Origin: Candidatus Pacearchaeota archaeon
Lineage (GTDB): Archaea > Nanobdellota > Nanobdellia > Pacearchaeales > GW2011-AR1
Assembly (NCBI GenBank): GCA_018304025.1
Contig: JAGVXA010000003.1
Span: forward strand, 1 to 59,036
Direction: 5' to 3'
Length of the DNA stretch: 59,036 bases
Part shown: in pieces, positions 46,662 through 55,846 of the stretch
Layout of the letters: every line of letters starts with the position of its first letter
Position numbering within the stretch: position 1 is the stretch's first letter
Program-made: the position numbers and the translations under genes
The notes under the pieces: model-generated
What the model was told of the DNA's origin: nothing
What the model saw: only the letters and a program-made list of their open reading frames with translations
The model's database searches: none

Positions 46662-46826
46662 ATGATTAAAAAAGAGAACATAACGAATTTAGCCCAGCTT
46701 CTTACTGGAATGAAAGACGTTATTCTAAAAATGGAAAAAGCCGAGGCGAAAAAAGATACTGAACAATTAATTCTTGGAAAAAAACAAATATTGGATTTTC
46801 AAAGAGAAATTGACAAACTCCTATGA
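46662..46826 (+). CDS. 54-aa small protein between ATPase and TadC genes (absent from the ORF track)
   Basis: Read directly: MIKKENITNLAQLLTGMKDVILKMEKAEAKKDTEQLILGKKQILDFQREIDKLL*; ATGA overlap with the next gene at 46823; TATA-like 'tatttaaat' upstream. Confidence 0.6.
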   Translation: MIKKENITNLAQLLTGMKDVILKMEKAEAKKDTEQLILGKKQILDFQREIDKLL

Positions 46827-48139
46827 TAGAAGAATTAAAAAAGAATGTTGAAACTGAAATTGAAATTCTCCGCGAGGTTTCGCTCAACCTGAACAAAATA
46901 GATTATTATTCGACGGCGGTTGAACAAAGACTTTTAATCGGCTCTGTCAATGCGTTGAGCAATGCTATTAAAATAATAAATGACTCTATTCCAAGCTTGA
47001 CAAAAGAAATCGTTTCTGAGAAAAAATTGCCTGTTGCTTTTGAAAAATCAAGAGAAGAAAAAGTATTTGAAAATGTTAATTTCCGAGGAATTCGGTCTAA
47101 TATTGATGTTGTAATAAGAAGAGCAGAAAGAGAAAAACTTTTCAAAGAACTAAGCATAAATGAAGAGTTTATCAGAAAACTGAAAAGAAGAAGAAAGGAA
47201 TACGCTGGAGAAAAATACGCGGAATTCAAGGCGGCCCGAGGATATTTGAAATTATCGAACAGATTCTTTCTGGATACTTCGATTAGACTAATAAGGAGAG
47301 GATATTTCAAAAATTTATTAGTTCAGATAAAAAAATCAAATATTGACATTTTATTCGAGGCGTATATTGCAATGATTTTGTTTTCTGTTCTGCTGAGTGT
47401 TTTCCTCGGAATTTTCCTTACTGTTCTTCTTGTTTTGTTTAAAGTTAGTTTTGTTTTTCCGTTTATCAGTTTTTTTGACGGGAATTATCTGCTAAGGCTT
47501 GCTAAAGTAAGCTGGCTGATTTTTGCTGTTCCATTAGGAACGTTTTTGCTGCTGTACTTTTATCCGTCGAGCGAGCAAAAATCTTTGGAGAAAAAGATAA
47601 ACCAGGAATTGCCTTTTGCAGTTATTCATATGAATGCGGTTTCAGGCTCTGGAATTGAACCGAGTGAAATTTTTAAGATAATTGCTCTCAATAAAGAGTA
47701 TCCTTATCTGAGAAAAGAAATAAGAAAAGTTTTGAATCAGATTAACTTGTATGGCTATGATTTGGTAACTGCGCTGAATAATGCTTCAAAAAGCGCGCCA
47801 AGCAAGAAATTAGCTGAGTTGTTTTCAGGACTTTCCACCACGATTACTTCTGGCGCGAAATTATCTGAATTTTTTGAGAAAAGGGCGGAAAGTCTTTTGA
47901 TTAGCTACAGACTGGAAAGAGAAAAATACACGCAACTTGCTGAAACATTTATGGATATTTATATCAGTGTTGTGATTGCAGCACCGATGATACTTTTGCT
48001 CCTTTTAATCATGCTTTCGATAACTGGGGCTGGAGCAACTTTTACGCCCTGGCAAATAAGTTTTTTGATTGTTGGAGGAGTAGCATTATTAAATGTTGTT
48101 TTCCTTTGGTTTTTACAGATAAAACAACCGACATATTAA
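46823..48139 (+). CDS. Type II secretion system F / TadC-like membrane protein
   Basis: T2SF-type 'AVIHMNAVSGSGIEPSEIFKII...', multiple TM segments. Confidence 0.85.
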   Translation: MIEELKKNVETEIEILREVSLNLNKIDYYSTAVEQRLLIGSVNALSNAIKIINDSIPSLTKEIVSEKKLPVAFEKSREEKVFENVNFRGIRSNIDVVIRRAEREKLFKELSINEEFIRKLKRRRKEYAGEKYAEFKAARGYLKLSNRFFLDTSIRLIRRGYFKNLLVQIKKSNIDILFEAYIAMILFSVLLSVFLGIFLTVLLVLFKVSFVFPFISFFDGNYLLRLAKVSWLIFAVPLGTFLLLYFYPSSEQKSLEKKINQELPFAVIHMNAVSGSGIEPSEIFKIIALNKEYPYLRKEIRKVLNQINLYGYDLVTALNNASKSAPSKKLAELFSGLSTTITSGAKLSEFFEKRAESLLISYRLEREKYTQLAETFMDIYISVVIAAPMILLLLLIMLSITGAGATFTPWQISFLIVGGVALLNVVFLWFLQIKQPTY

Positions 48140-48140
48140 A

Positions 48141-49016
48141 ATGAAACTTCAAAAAATGCACTGGATTGGAATTGCGGCTGCGGCAGTAATCCTCGTGTTC
48201 GATATTATTTTTTTCCGCAGTGATGAAAGGATGCTGTTTTTTTTGGGAGGAATTGCGTTTAGCATTGCTGGCTTGCCTTTTATTATAGGACTTGTGATGG
48301 AAGGAAGAACAGAGCAGGGAGTTAATGAAATGTTCTTGGAGTTTGCGAGAAATTTGGCTGAAAGCGTCGGTGCAGGAACTCCTGTAAGCAAAAGTATTGT
48401 CAATATGAAAAACAAAAATTACGGGCTGCTGAGTTCGTATGTTGTAAAGCTATCCAATCAGATAGAGCTCGGAATACCTGTTAATTCTGCGTTCCGCACT
48501 TTTGCCGATGACATTGGAAGTCCTGTTATTCAAAGAGCTGTTTCTTTGATGGGCGAGGCTGAAAGAGCTGGCGGAGAGATTGATTATATTTTAGAGTCTA
48601 CTGCAAAATCTATCGCTGAAGTTGAAAAGCTGAAGAAAGAAAGAAAGGCTGCGATTTACAATCTTGTTGTGCAAGGGTATATTGTCTTTTTTATTTTTCT
48701 AGGGATTATTCTAGTTATGGAATATAAAATAGTTCCAATGACTTCGTCTGTTGGCGGGCTTTCTACAGGAGGTGGTTTTGATATTAATAAAATTAGCGAG
48801 GGAGCAGGAGTTGCCGGGGAAGGATTAACACCAGAACAATTTACAAGGCCTTTTCTTTATTTGCTTTTGGCGCAGGGCTTGTTTGCTGGACTGACTATCG
48901 GCAAGCTGACAGAAGGTTCTATTAAGAAAGGAATTAAACATTCTTTTGTTCTGATGATTAGTTCGTTTTTGGTTTCAACGGGAGCGAGATTGTTTTTGGT
49001 TCCGGCTGCTGCTTAA
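48141..49016 (+). CDS. Second T2SF/TadC-like membrane protein
   Basis: 'FLEFARNLAESVGAGTPVSKSIVNMKNKNYGLLSSYVVKLSNQIELGIPVNSAFRTFADD'. Confidence 0.85.
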   Translation: MKLQKMHWIGIAAAAVILVFDIIFFRSDERMLFFLGGIAFSIAGLPFIIGLVMEGRTEQGVNEMFLEFARNLAESVGAGTPVSKSIVNMKNKNYGLLSSYVVKLSNQIELGIPVNSAFRTFADDIGSPVIQRAVSLMGEAERAGGEIDYILESTAKSIAEVEKLKKERKAAIYNLVVQGYIVFFIFLGIILVMEYKIVPMTSSVGGLSTGGGFDINKISEGAGVAGEGLTPEQFTRPFLYLLLAQGLFAGLTIGKLTEGSIKKGIKHSFVLMISSFLVSTGARLFLVPAAA

Positions 49017-49755
49017 TTAAATAAAAAATTTCGTTTTCTGAATTTATAATTCTGTATTCTAAATTAATCCTCTTCAAAAGATGCTCAAACCAGTATCTTC
49101 TTGGCTGGTTCATTTTTTTATTGGAAAGAGTTTTTGTTGAAAAACTTGCCAAAATGTACTTTGACTTAATTGATTTTAAGATTCTTTCTGCGGCTCTTTT
49201 TTCTATTGTGTCGAGGATTTTAAACAAGAGGCAAATATCTGCTTTGGGGAAAGAAAGATTTATTTTGAGAAGATTGTATGGAAAAACTTTTCCCCTGATA
49301 TCGTTCTTCCGGAAGAATTTTTTGATTAAATCAATTTCGTCTTGCTTTATATCTACGGCGTAATAAATTATTTTTTTATTTGCCAGCGCTATCGGATTGA
49401 TACCGCAACCGATGTCTAGAACGGATTTTATTTTTAACTGAGTTAAAAGTTTTTTTAGTTCGGGATAGAAATTCAAGCGTTCTGCTGTAGAGGTGTGTGT
49501 TTTTAGCAATTCATTGAGCTTATCTCGTTCTAATAATTCCTGCCTATTTTTCTGTTTTTTTTGGAATTGCCCTGCGTAATTTCTTAACTTGGAGCGAATT
49601 TCTTTGATTATTATTTTGGCTTGCTTTGGAGAAAGATTTTCTGAAGAAATTTTATTTTTGTTCAGATAGGACTCAAGAATTTCTTTTACTATCTCTTTTG
49701 AGATGCCGGAGAGTTCTTTTTTTTTGAGAATCTGCAATATTAACTGATTGTTCAT
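48958..49755 (-). CDS. ArmA/RmtB (FmrO)-family 16S rRNA methyltransferase-like protein
   Basis: 'HTSTAERLNFYPELKKLL...SVLDIGCGINPIALANKKIIYYAVDIKQDEIDLIKKFF...ADICLLFKILDTIEKR...LASFSTKTLSNKKMNQPRRYWFEHLL'. Confidence 0.72.
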   Translation of the reverse strand: MNNQLILQILKKKELSGISKEIVKEILESYLNKNKISSENLSPKQAKIIIKEIRSKLRNYAGQFQKKQKNRQELLERDKLNELLKTHTSTAERLNFYPELKKLLTQLKIKSVLDIGCGINPIALANKKIIYYAVDIKQDEIDLIKKFFRKNDIRGKVFPYNLLKINLSFPKADICLLFKILDTIEKRAAERILKSIKSKYILASFSTKTLSNKKMNQPRRYWFEHLLKRINLEYRIINSENEIFYLIKQQPEPKTISLPLKPKTN

Positions 49756-49805
49756 TTTATGTAGAGATTAGAATAATTTATAAAAACTACTAATCTTTTG
49801 ATGTT

Positions 49806-50525
49806 ATGAAAAAAGAAGCGGTAAGCCATATTGAAATGATTTTGGCTTTTGTTTTATTTGCAAGCGCGGTTGGATTCGGGCTGTATTTCCTGAATCCGGT
49901 TAATTCGGAAAGACTGACTGAAACGACGATGGATTATATTTACAGAGAAATTTCCAAGGAAGTTAGCGTTGGGGTGGAGAGTTTTTCTGTAAAGATAGAG
50001 GAAGATCATTCTGGACAAACTATTCTAATTGATGTTGGGAGCATTGGAGATAGAAATGTGAGAGTTGAAGATATGAATGGTAGGGAAATTGATTCTTTGA
50101 TTTTTGATGCTATTCCTCCTAAAAGAATAATGATTAAGGGTAAAACGGGAGGAGATTATTTTGTTTTAGTAAAGTTAAGCGAGGATTTGCCTGTAAGAGC
50201 TTCTCCGATTGAACCGAAAGAAACAGGAGATTATGTTGTGGCTTCTTCGAATTATGAGGAGGTTTTTTCTGAGAATAAAATAAATGATTTAAGAGATTCT
50301 TATAATTCAGATTATCCTGCATTGAAACAAAAATTTAATATACCTGACAGAACAGATTTTGACTTTAAACTTGTCTTTCCTGAAACCTCTCCTCCAAAAG
50401 AAGATATAACGACGGAAGGAAAAATTCCTGAGAGCTTGGAAGTATTTTCTACTGTTCGGAGAGTAGAAGTTTTAACATCGGAAGGAGAAACAGTTTTCGC
50501 GGAGCTTACAATCAGACTATGGTAA
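49806..50525 (+). CDS. Pilin-like membrane-anchored extracellular protein
   Basis: 'MKKEAVSHIEMILAFVLFASAVGFGLYFL' N-terminal helix. Confidence 0.65.
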   Translation: MKKEAVSHIEMILAFVLFASAVGFGLYFLNPVNSERLTETTMDYIYREISKEVSVGVESFSVKIEEDHSGQTILIDVGSIGDRNVRVEDMNGREIDSLIFDAIPPKRIMIKGKTGGDYFVLVKLSEDLPVRASPIEPKETGDYVVASSNYEEVFSENKINDLRDSYNSDYPALKQKFNIPDRTDFDFKLVFPETSPPKEDITTEGKIPESLEVFSTVRRVEVLTSEGETVFAELTIRLW

Positions 50526-51058
50526 ATAAAAGAGAAAAACAAAAGTTTATTTCCGTCTTCCCGATAGTAGACGGGAAAAGAGGATTTTTGAGAATTGTAG
50601 AAGCGAGTATTGCAATTCTGGTTATTCTGGCGGCTGTGTTGTTGCTCTTGTCTCGCGGAGAAGAAAAAGTTGAAACTGATTTTAATGCCTTGCTTACGCC
50701 GATTTTAGAGGAGATGGCTCAAGATACTTCTTTGAGAGAGGATATATTGGAATATAAATTAGGGGAGCAGATAAGTAACAATGAAAAGGTAAATAATGAG
50801 AATATAATTGGGGATTTAAATGATTTTGTTGGAGACAGAATTACAAATCCTTCGCTGGATTATTATGTCGTGATTTGTGATTTGGAAGGAATTTGCCCGA
50901 TTGATTATCCGGTGGATATAAGAGGAAATTTGTATGCGAATGAAAGAGTAATAAGCACAACTCTCGAAGAAGAAATTAAAATTTCTCCTATTACTGGAGA
51001 GGACATTAGTTTTTTTCCTAAAAAAGTCAAGATATTCCTGTGGGAAAAAGAATCTTGA
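50519..51058 (+). CDS. Pilin-like membrane-anchored protein
   Basis: 'GKRGFLRIVEASIAILVILAAVLLLLSRGEE'. Confidence 0.65.
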   Translation: MVNKREKQKFISVFPIVDGKRGFLRIVEASIAILVILAAVLLLLSRGEEKVETDFNALLTPILEEMAQDTSLREDILEYKLGEQISNNEKVNNENIIGDLNDFVGDRITNPSLDYYVVICDLEGICPIDYPVDIRGNLYANERVISTTLEEEIKISPITGEDISFFPKKVKIFLWEKES

Positions 51059-51112
51059 TTAATGTAAGTTTTATAAAGTTGCGGAATTTAATATGGAAAT
51101 GAAAGAGGATGC

Positions 51113-51150
51113 GAGTACACAACCTGCGTTTTCCATTTTAAACATGGAAA
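51113..51150 (+). promoter_or_regulatory. Repeated element copy 2: GAGTACACAACCTGCG followed by hairpin TTTCCAT-TTTAAAC-ATGGAAA, ending 5 nt before the likely start codon
   Basis: Same 16-nt block as 43945-43960; stem differs by a compensatory G-C to A-T pair. Confidence 0.6.
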
Positions 51151-51155
51151 CTAAA

Positions 51156-53912
51156 ATGAAAAAAAGAGCGTGTTTTTTGATTGTTGTTTTAGTGCTAGCG
51201 GGATTAGTTTTGGCAGAGGATTTTACGTTTTACGACGAGGGTTCTTATATTGAAAAAAGCTACAGCGGGGGACAATTTGTCAAGGGCGCTTTGAACATGA
51301 GTTTTGACGGGCAAGAAAACGCAAGATTTGAAAGTAATTTTGAAGGAGGGGTTGAATTGTTCACTCTTTTGACTAAGATGAATTATACCCAGAATGTTGA
51401 TTTTACCTGCGAGCCTGCGAATTGCAAAGAGAGATATGCCTCGAGCGGAGAGGAAATAGGAGACCTAAAAACTCAAAGCTTTTTTCTTGACGGGGAAAAG
51501 ATTTTTGGGTTTGTGGTTGGGGGCGGAACAATGGGCGGAGAATTAGAAGAAAATGGAATTACTTCATTTCAAATAAATATCACAAGCGACAGCAGTGAAA
51601 CGAGCTGCAGCAACCAAATTTCTGTGGATTTATTTAATGACGGAGTAATTGATTTTTATAACACAAAATACGAAAACCAAGACTGCGGTTCAAAGGTGTA
51701 CGGGGGAAGCAGCGGCTGCTATGATGACGGCAATGCTGAGAATTTAGATATAGAAAAAGGCGAACATTACTGCATAAAATTAAAATTGCCTGCGGCACCA
51801 GCTTACAAGCTGGGGGCTAGAATTAAGGCTGGGTGGGATGATCCTGAAGTAGCAATGAAACTTTACGACACTTCTGGCGGAGATAAAAGTTACAAGAAAG
51901 GGTGTTATGTTGTTTTGCCTGCTGCAGGCTCTACTGCTGATGCTGACTGCATTGTTAATTATTCTTCGACAGAAGAATTTGACGCATTTGTATGCATCTG
52001 GGACAAAGGGTACAGGAGTGATAAAACACAACATAAAATTCGAGAGGATGATTCTGGCAGCAAACACTGCGGGGGAGTTGGAATGCCTTCTGAAGAAGAA
52101 ATAGAGATTAACACTGATTTTAACATTTACGCTCTTCCTTTAAAATATGCTGCTGTCGGGACGATTAAATTTGATGAAAGCTTGAACGAAAATTTATATG
52201 ACGATATAGAGGGATATATTGACGAGGTTTATGGGAAAGATTGCGAGGAAGAATGCGTTGTTCCTTTTAAGATTGGAGGTTTAAGCGGACAACAAATAAT
52301 TTTAGATGATGCAAAGATAACGTATGAAATTGACAGAGTTCGAACTAGCAGAAATATTTACGACGTAGAAACAGAACCTTTCACAATTTCTACTGAAAAT
52401 GTTCTTGAATTGGACATAGAAAAAATGAAATTTGAGGTTCCGAACAAAGACAAAGAAGGAGAGACGTTCACGCTGAGTTTTGACGGCGAGGAATTAATCG
52501 ATGACAAGATAAGCATTACGAAGGGATTTGATTTTACAATCGGACCGAGATTTGCTTTGATAGGGCAGAACACGCAGTTTATCGCTTATCCTTCGACGAG
52601 CATGAATATCAGCGGTTCTGTCTGGAAGTTTACAGACAGCGTTAGTTTGATGTCTGCTAACGAAAAGTCGTCGTACACTTATGTCGAAGAAGGAGAACAA
52701 GAGGTTGAAGTTACACTGACTAGTTCGGACGGAAGAACTGCCACAAAAACATTTGTGATTGTTGTAGGAGAACCTCAACTTTCTGCAAGCCTAACAATTA
52801 ACAAATACAAACAGAGAGTGAAGGATATTGAAGGAGATATTGTTGGATTTGACGAATGGATAAAATCTAAAGTAAGTTCTTTGATAAATTTAGAACAAAC
52901 TAAAAATTCGCTGATTGTGATAGAAAATGACTTCAAAAAATTAAAATCGACTGACGCTGACGAGAAATATGTGGAAATTATTAATCGCCTTGTTGCGCTG
53001 GAATTACCCAAATCTATTGACGTTGTGCAGCGCGGAACTCTTCCGGGGGAAATTGGATTTGGAAATATTAATGTGGACCATCTTGCTACAATTTCAAGAA
53101 GAACAGACATAAGCGATATAAGAGAAGAAATTCCTTCTGGAATTGTTTCTTGGTCTGAGTCAAATTATAATTTTGAAATAAGCTTTGAGAATATTGCTGC
53201 TCTGGAAGATTTTGGCATATCTCCCCTGCTGAACGCCTACAAGATTTCTTTAACTCCGAAAGCTGAAGCTGGGAGCGACGAGGCGTATTTGATTATAGAT
53301 CAGTCATTCAGCAGTTTGGAATTCAAGCAGACTTATGGTCAAGAAAAAATTGGTGCTGGAGAAGGAGCTTATATTGCTTTAGGAAGGGACAGAACTCCAA
53401 AAACATTTGAATTCCTGATTGCCGGCGCGACAGCTCCGCAGATACCTGCTTTGGGTGTTTATATTTCTCCGAAAATAGATGACTTAAATGTTGTTAAGAA
53501 GCCGGGAGAAATAGAGATTGCAGGATTTCCGTGGAAGATTTTTGTTATCGCCATGACTATTCTGATTATAATTATCTTTGCAGTTTATATTGCCCTGCAA
53601 GAATGGTATAAAAAATACTATGAAAGAAACTTATTCAAAAACCCCGACAATCTTTACAACATTATCAACTTTATTTATAATTCAAGAGTTTCTGGATTGA
53701 AAGACAGAGAGATTAAGAACAAACTTTTAGAGAAAAACTGGAGCAGGGAAAGAGTAGTCTACGCATTTAGAAAAATTGACGGCAAGAGAACTGGAATGTG
53801 GGAAATACCTATCTTCAAGGGATTTGAAAACAGAAAGGTTAAAATGGAAATCCAGAACAAACACCCTAATAGCGCAATAGACGCAAGATTTATTAAAAGG
53901 CCTAATCTTTAA
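51156..53912 (+). CDS. Large secreted protein with PKD-like domain, TM and cytoplasmic helical domain
   Basis: Signal peptide from M at 51156, PKD-like 'AYPSTSMNISGSVWKFTDSVSLMSANEKSSYTYVEEGEQEVEVTLTSSDGRT', TM 'IFVIAMTILIIIIFAVYIALQ', cytoplasmic 'GLKDREIKNKLLEKNWSRERVVYAFRKIDGKRTGMWEIPIF'. Confidence 0.72.
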   Translation: MKKRACFLIVVLVLAGLVLAEDFTFYDEGSYIEKSYSGGQFVKGALNMSFDGQENARFESNFEGGVELFTLLTKMNYTQNVDFTCEPANCKERYASSGEEIGDLKTQSFFLDGEKIFGFVVGGGTMGGELEENGITSFQINITSDSSETSCSNQISVDLFNDGVIDFYNTKYENQDCGSKVYGGSSGCYDDGNAENLDIEKGEHYCIKLKLPAAPAYKLGARIKAGWDDPEVAMKLYDTSGGDKSYKKGCYVVLPAAGSTADADCIVNYSSTEEFDAFVCIWDKGYRSDKTQHKIREDDSGSKHCGGVGMPSEEEIEINTDFNIYALPLKYAAVGTIKFDESLNENLYDDIEGYIDEVYGKDCEEECVVPFKIGGLSGQQIILDDAKITYEIDRVRTSRNIYDVETEPFTISTENVLELDIEKMKFEVPNKDKEGETFTLSFDGEELIDDKISITKGFDFTIGPRFALIGQNTQFIAYPSTSMNISGSVWKFTDSVSLMSANEKSSYTYVEEGEQEVEVTLTSSDGRTATKTFVIVVGEPQLSASLTINKYKQRVKDIEGDIVGFDEWIKSKVSSLINLEQTKNSLIVIENDFKKLKSTDADEKYVEIINRLVALELPKSIDVVQRGTLPGEIGFGNINVDHLATISRRTDISDIREEIPSGIVSWSESNYNFEISFENIAALEDFGISPLLNAYKISLTPKAEAGSDEAYLIIDQSFSSLEFKQTYGQEKIGAGEGAYIALGRDRTPKTFEFLIAGATAPQIPALGVYISPKIDDLNVVKKPGEIEIAGFPWKIFVIAMTILIIIIFAVYIALQEWYKKYYERNLFKNPDNLYNIINFIYNSRVSGLKDREIKNKLLEKNWSRERVVYAFRKIDGKRTGMWEIPIFKGFENRKVKMEIQNKHPNSAIDARFIKRPNL

Positions 53913-53918
53913 ATTAAC

Positions 53919-54557
53919 ATGTTTCAGATAATCAAGAAATTTACCTCTAAAATTTGGAAAAGTATTTTCAGAAAGAGGGATAATTTAAAGATTGGTTTTT
54001 ACGGGCCGCCGAATGCCGGGAAGACTTCTTTGGCGAATAAAATCTGCAAGGATTGGACAGGAGAAGACATCGGGCAAGTGAGCGCGATTCCGCACGAGAC
54101 GAGAAATGTTCAGATAAAAGAACAAGTTAAAATTGAACATAATGGAAAAGAATTAACTTTCAAAATAATAGACACGCCGGGAATAGCGACGAAGATTGAC
54201 TATGAGAATTTTTTGAAATTTGGCATGAAAAGGGGCTCGGCTAAAAAGCGGGCAAAGCAGGCAACGCAGGGAATTATTGAAGCGATTCAATGGCTTGATG
54301 ATATGGACGCTGTTATTGTTGTTTTAGACGCGACGCAAAATCCATATTCGCAGGTTAATATCACGATTATAGGAAATTTAGTCGCGAGAAAAATTCCTGT
54401 TCTGATTGCGGCGAACAAAACAGATTTAAAGCATGCTGACATAAAGAAAGTAGAATCGGCTTTTCCAGAGTACAGCGTTGTGGGGATTTCAGCTAAAGAA
54501 GGACACAACATGGAAGAGTTTTACGAGTCTTTGTTTACGCTGGCGAAAAAAATTTAA
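53919..54557 (+). CDS. Era-like small GTPase (ArvA/OapA-like)
   Basis: 'GFYGPPNAGKTSLANKI', 'KIIDTPGI', 'ANKTDLK', 'ISAKEG'; followed by a DUF2073 gene. Confidence 0.88.
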   Translation: MFQIIKKFTSKIWKSIFRKRDNLKIGFYGPPNAGKTSLANKICKDWTGEDIGQVSAIPHETRNVQIKEQVKIEHNGKELTFKIIDTPGIATKIDYENFLKFGMKRGSAKKRAKQATQGIIEAIQWLDDMDAVIVVLDATQNPYSQVNITIIGNLVARKIPVLIAANKTDLKHADIKKVESAFPEYSVVGISAKEGHNMEEFYESLFTLAKKI

Positions 54558-54558
54558 A

Positions 54559-54951
54559 ATGATAAAGAAGAAAAAACTAAAGGGGCTGAGTTTGCATGTT
54601 ATTCCTTTTGCAGAAGTAGAGACTCTGGGAATTTCCGAGAGAGTTAAGAAATTATTGAATTTGGTTTTGGGGAATAAAATTGTTATCTTGCACGGGCGCC
54701 TTCGGGCTGAAGAAGAAGCGAGGCTGATTGAAGATACAATGGCGATGGTTGATCACATAAAAAATTTTAAAGGAATTGAGCTGGCAGTTATAGAACCGGA
54801 TTTGAGAGACAGAGGAGTTTTTGTAAAGATGAAGTATGGGCTTTCTAAGAAATTGGTTGGAGATAATAGTGCGTTGACTGTGATAGGGCCTGCTGCGGTT
54901 ATTAAAGACATTAAGAAAGATCCGAAGAAATTGGAATTGTGGCTTAGTTAG
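54559..54951 (+). CDS. DUF2073 family protein (ArvB/OapB-like)
   Basis: 'KGLSLHVIPFAEVETLGISERVKKLLNLVLGNKIVILHGRLRAEEEARLIEDTM'; start set at ATG 54559. Confidence 0.85.
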   Translation: MIKKKKLKGLSLHVIPFAEVETLGISERVKKLLNLVLGNKIVILHGRLRAEEEARLIEDTMAMVDHIKNFKGIELAVIEPDLRDRGVFVKMKYGLSKKLVGDNSALTVIGPAAVIKDIKKDPKKLELWLS

Positions 54952-54982
54952 TTCTTTAGTATAACAATTATTTTAGAAAAAT

Positions 54983-55060
54983 TTTTGCGAATTCGCTTCG
55001 GCGTTGGTAATCCAACGACGTATGGGGATGTATTCAGCACCTACGGCGATTAAGGGAATA
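54983..55060 (-). repeat. 78-bp near-identical repeat copy 1, spanning the 3' end and downstream of the variable gene; contains hairpin CGTTGG-TAAT-CCAACG (55002-55017) and palindrome GCGAATTCGC
   Basis: 77/78 identical to 57527-57604 by direct comparison. Confidence 0.9.
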
Positions 55061-55751
55061 TCCCGAACGCATCGCCATTGCCGCTGCCGAAGACGTTGCT
55101 GCCGCAGAAGTCAAGTCCGCTGCCGGCGCCCTCGTAGAGCGCCGCCACTCTTTGCTCTTCGCCTTCGTTTCCAATACCATAAACAGATGGTTTCTTTAAT
55201 CTGAATTTTGTTGATGCTTCTCCTAATTTTTCAGCGCCTTCGACTCCGCAATTTGCGACGATAACTCCATCTTTTGCGAAAGATTCTGGGGAGTGTTCTC
55301 CCAGCCTATAAGTTTCTTTTGGCGCGAATCTTACTAATTTGTCTTTGCTGAATCTTATTCCGTTAATTTCTTTTCCGCCTTTTAGTTTCTTTTCCAAATC
55401 TTCTGAGTTTAGTGGCTGGCTTCTTCCTACTGCTTTCAAATCTTGGATAACATAAACTCCTTTTCCTGTCCAAAGATTTCTGTTGAAAACCCAAAGCAAT
55501 CTGTTTTTCATTATTTCTCTGACGTTTTGGAATTCTAGCTCGTTTTGGGCTTCTGAACAATATGCTGAATGAATTAGCGATGCTGTGTAATCTCCTGTTG
55601 GAACTTTTTGGTTTTGCGAGAGAATTTTATTGCCTATGTTTCTGTAATTATCTGGGCCTGCTGAAGGGAAAGCAAAAGATATTTCAGTGGATTCGTGGGG
55701 AACCCTTATTTTTGTTGCTGTTTCGATTCTTGGCAAGTTTTTATCAGCCAT
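55050..55751 (-). CDS. Putative DGR variable (target) protein 1
   Basis: Paralog of 57594..58295; C-terminal 'VAALYEGAGSGLDFCGSNVFGSGNGDAFGIFP' hypervariable relative to the paralog, NNY codons. Confidence 0.8.
   Translation of the reverse strand: MADKNLPRIETATKIRVPHESTEISFAFPSAGPDNYRNIGNKILSQNQKVPTGDYTASLIHSAYCSEAQNELEFQNVREIMKNRLLWVFNRNLWTGKGVYVIQDLKAVGRSQPLNSEDLEKKLKGGKEINGIRFSKDKLVRFAPKETYRLGEHSPESFAKDGVIVANCGVEGAEKLGEASTKFRLKKPSVYGIGNEGEEQRVAALYEGAGSGLDFCGSNVFGSGNGDAFGIFP
55071..55136 (-). other. Putative DGR variable region VR1
   Basis: 22-codon stretch, about 65% GC by hand count in an AT-rich locus; differences from VR2 concentrated at codon positions 1 and 2. Confidence 0.8.
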
Positions 55752-55846
55752 AATTTTTTTAGAAATGGTCTGTATATAAAGTTTTGTTTTGTTGTACTAA
55801 TTTAAGAGATATAAATATTTATTAATTGCTAATTGCTTTGTTTGAC

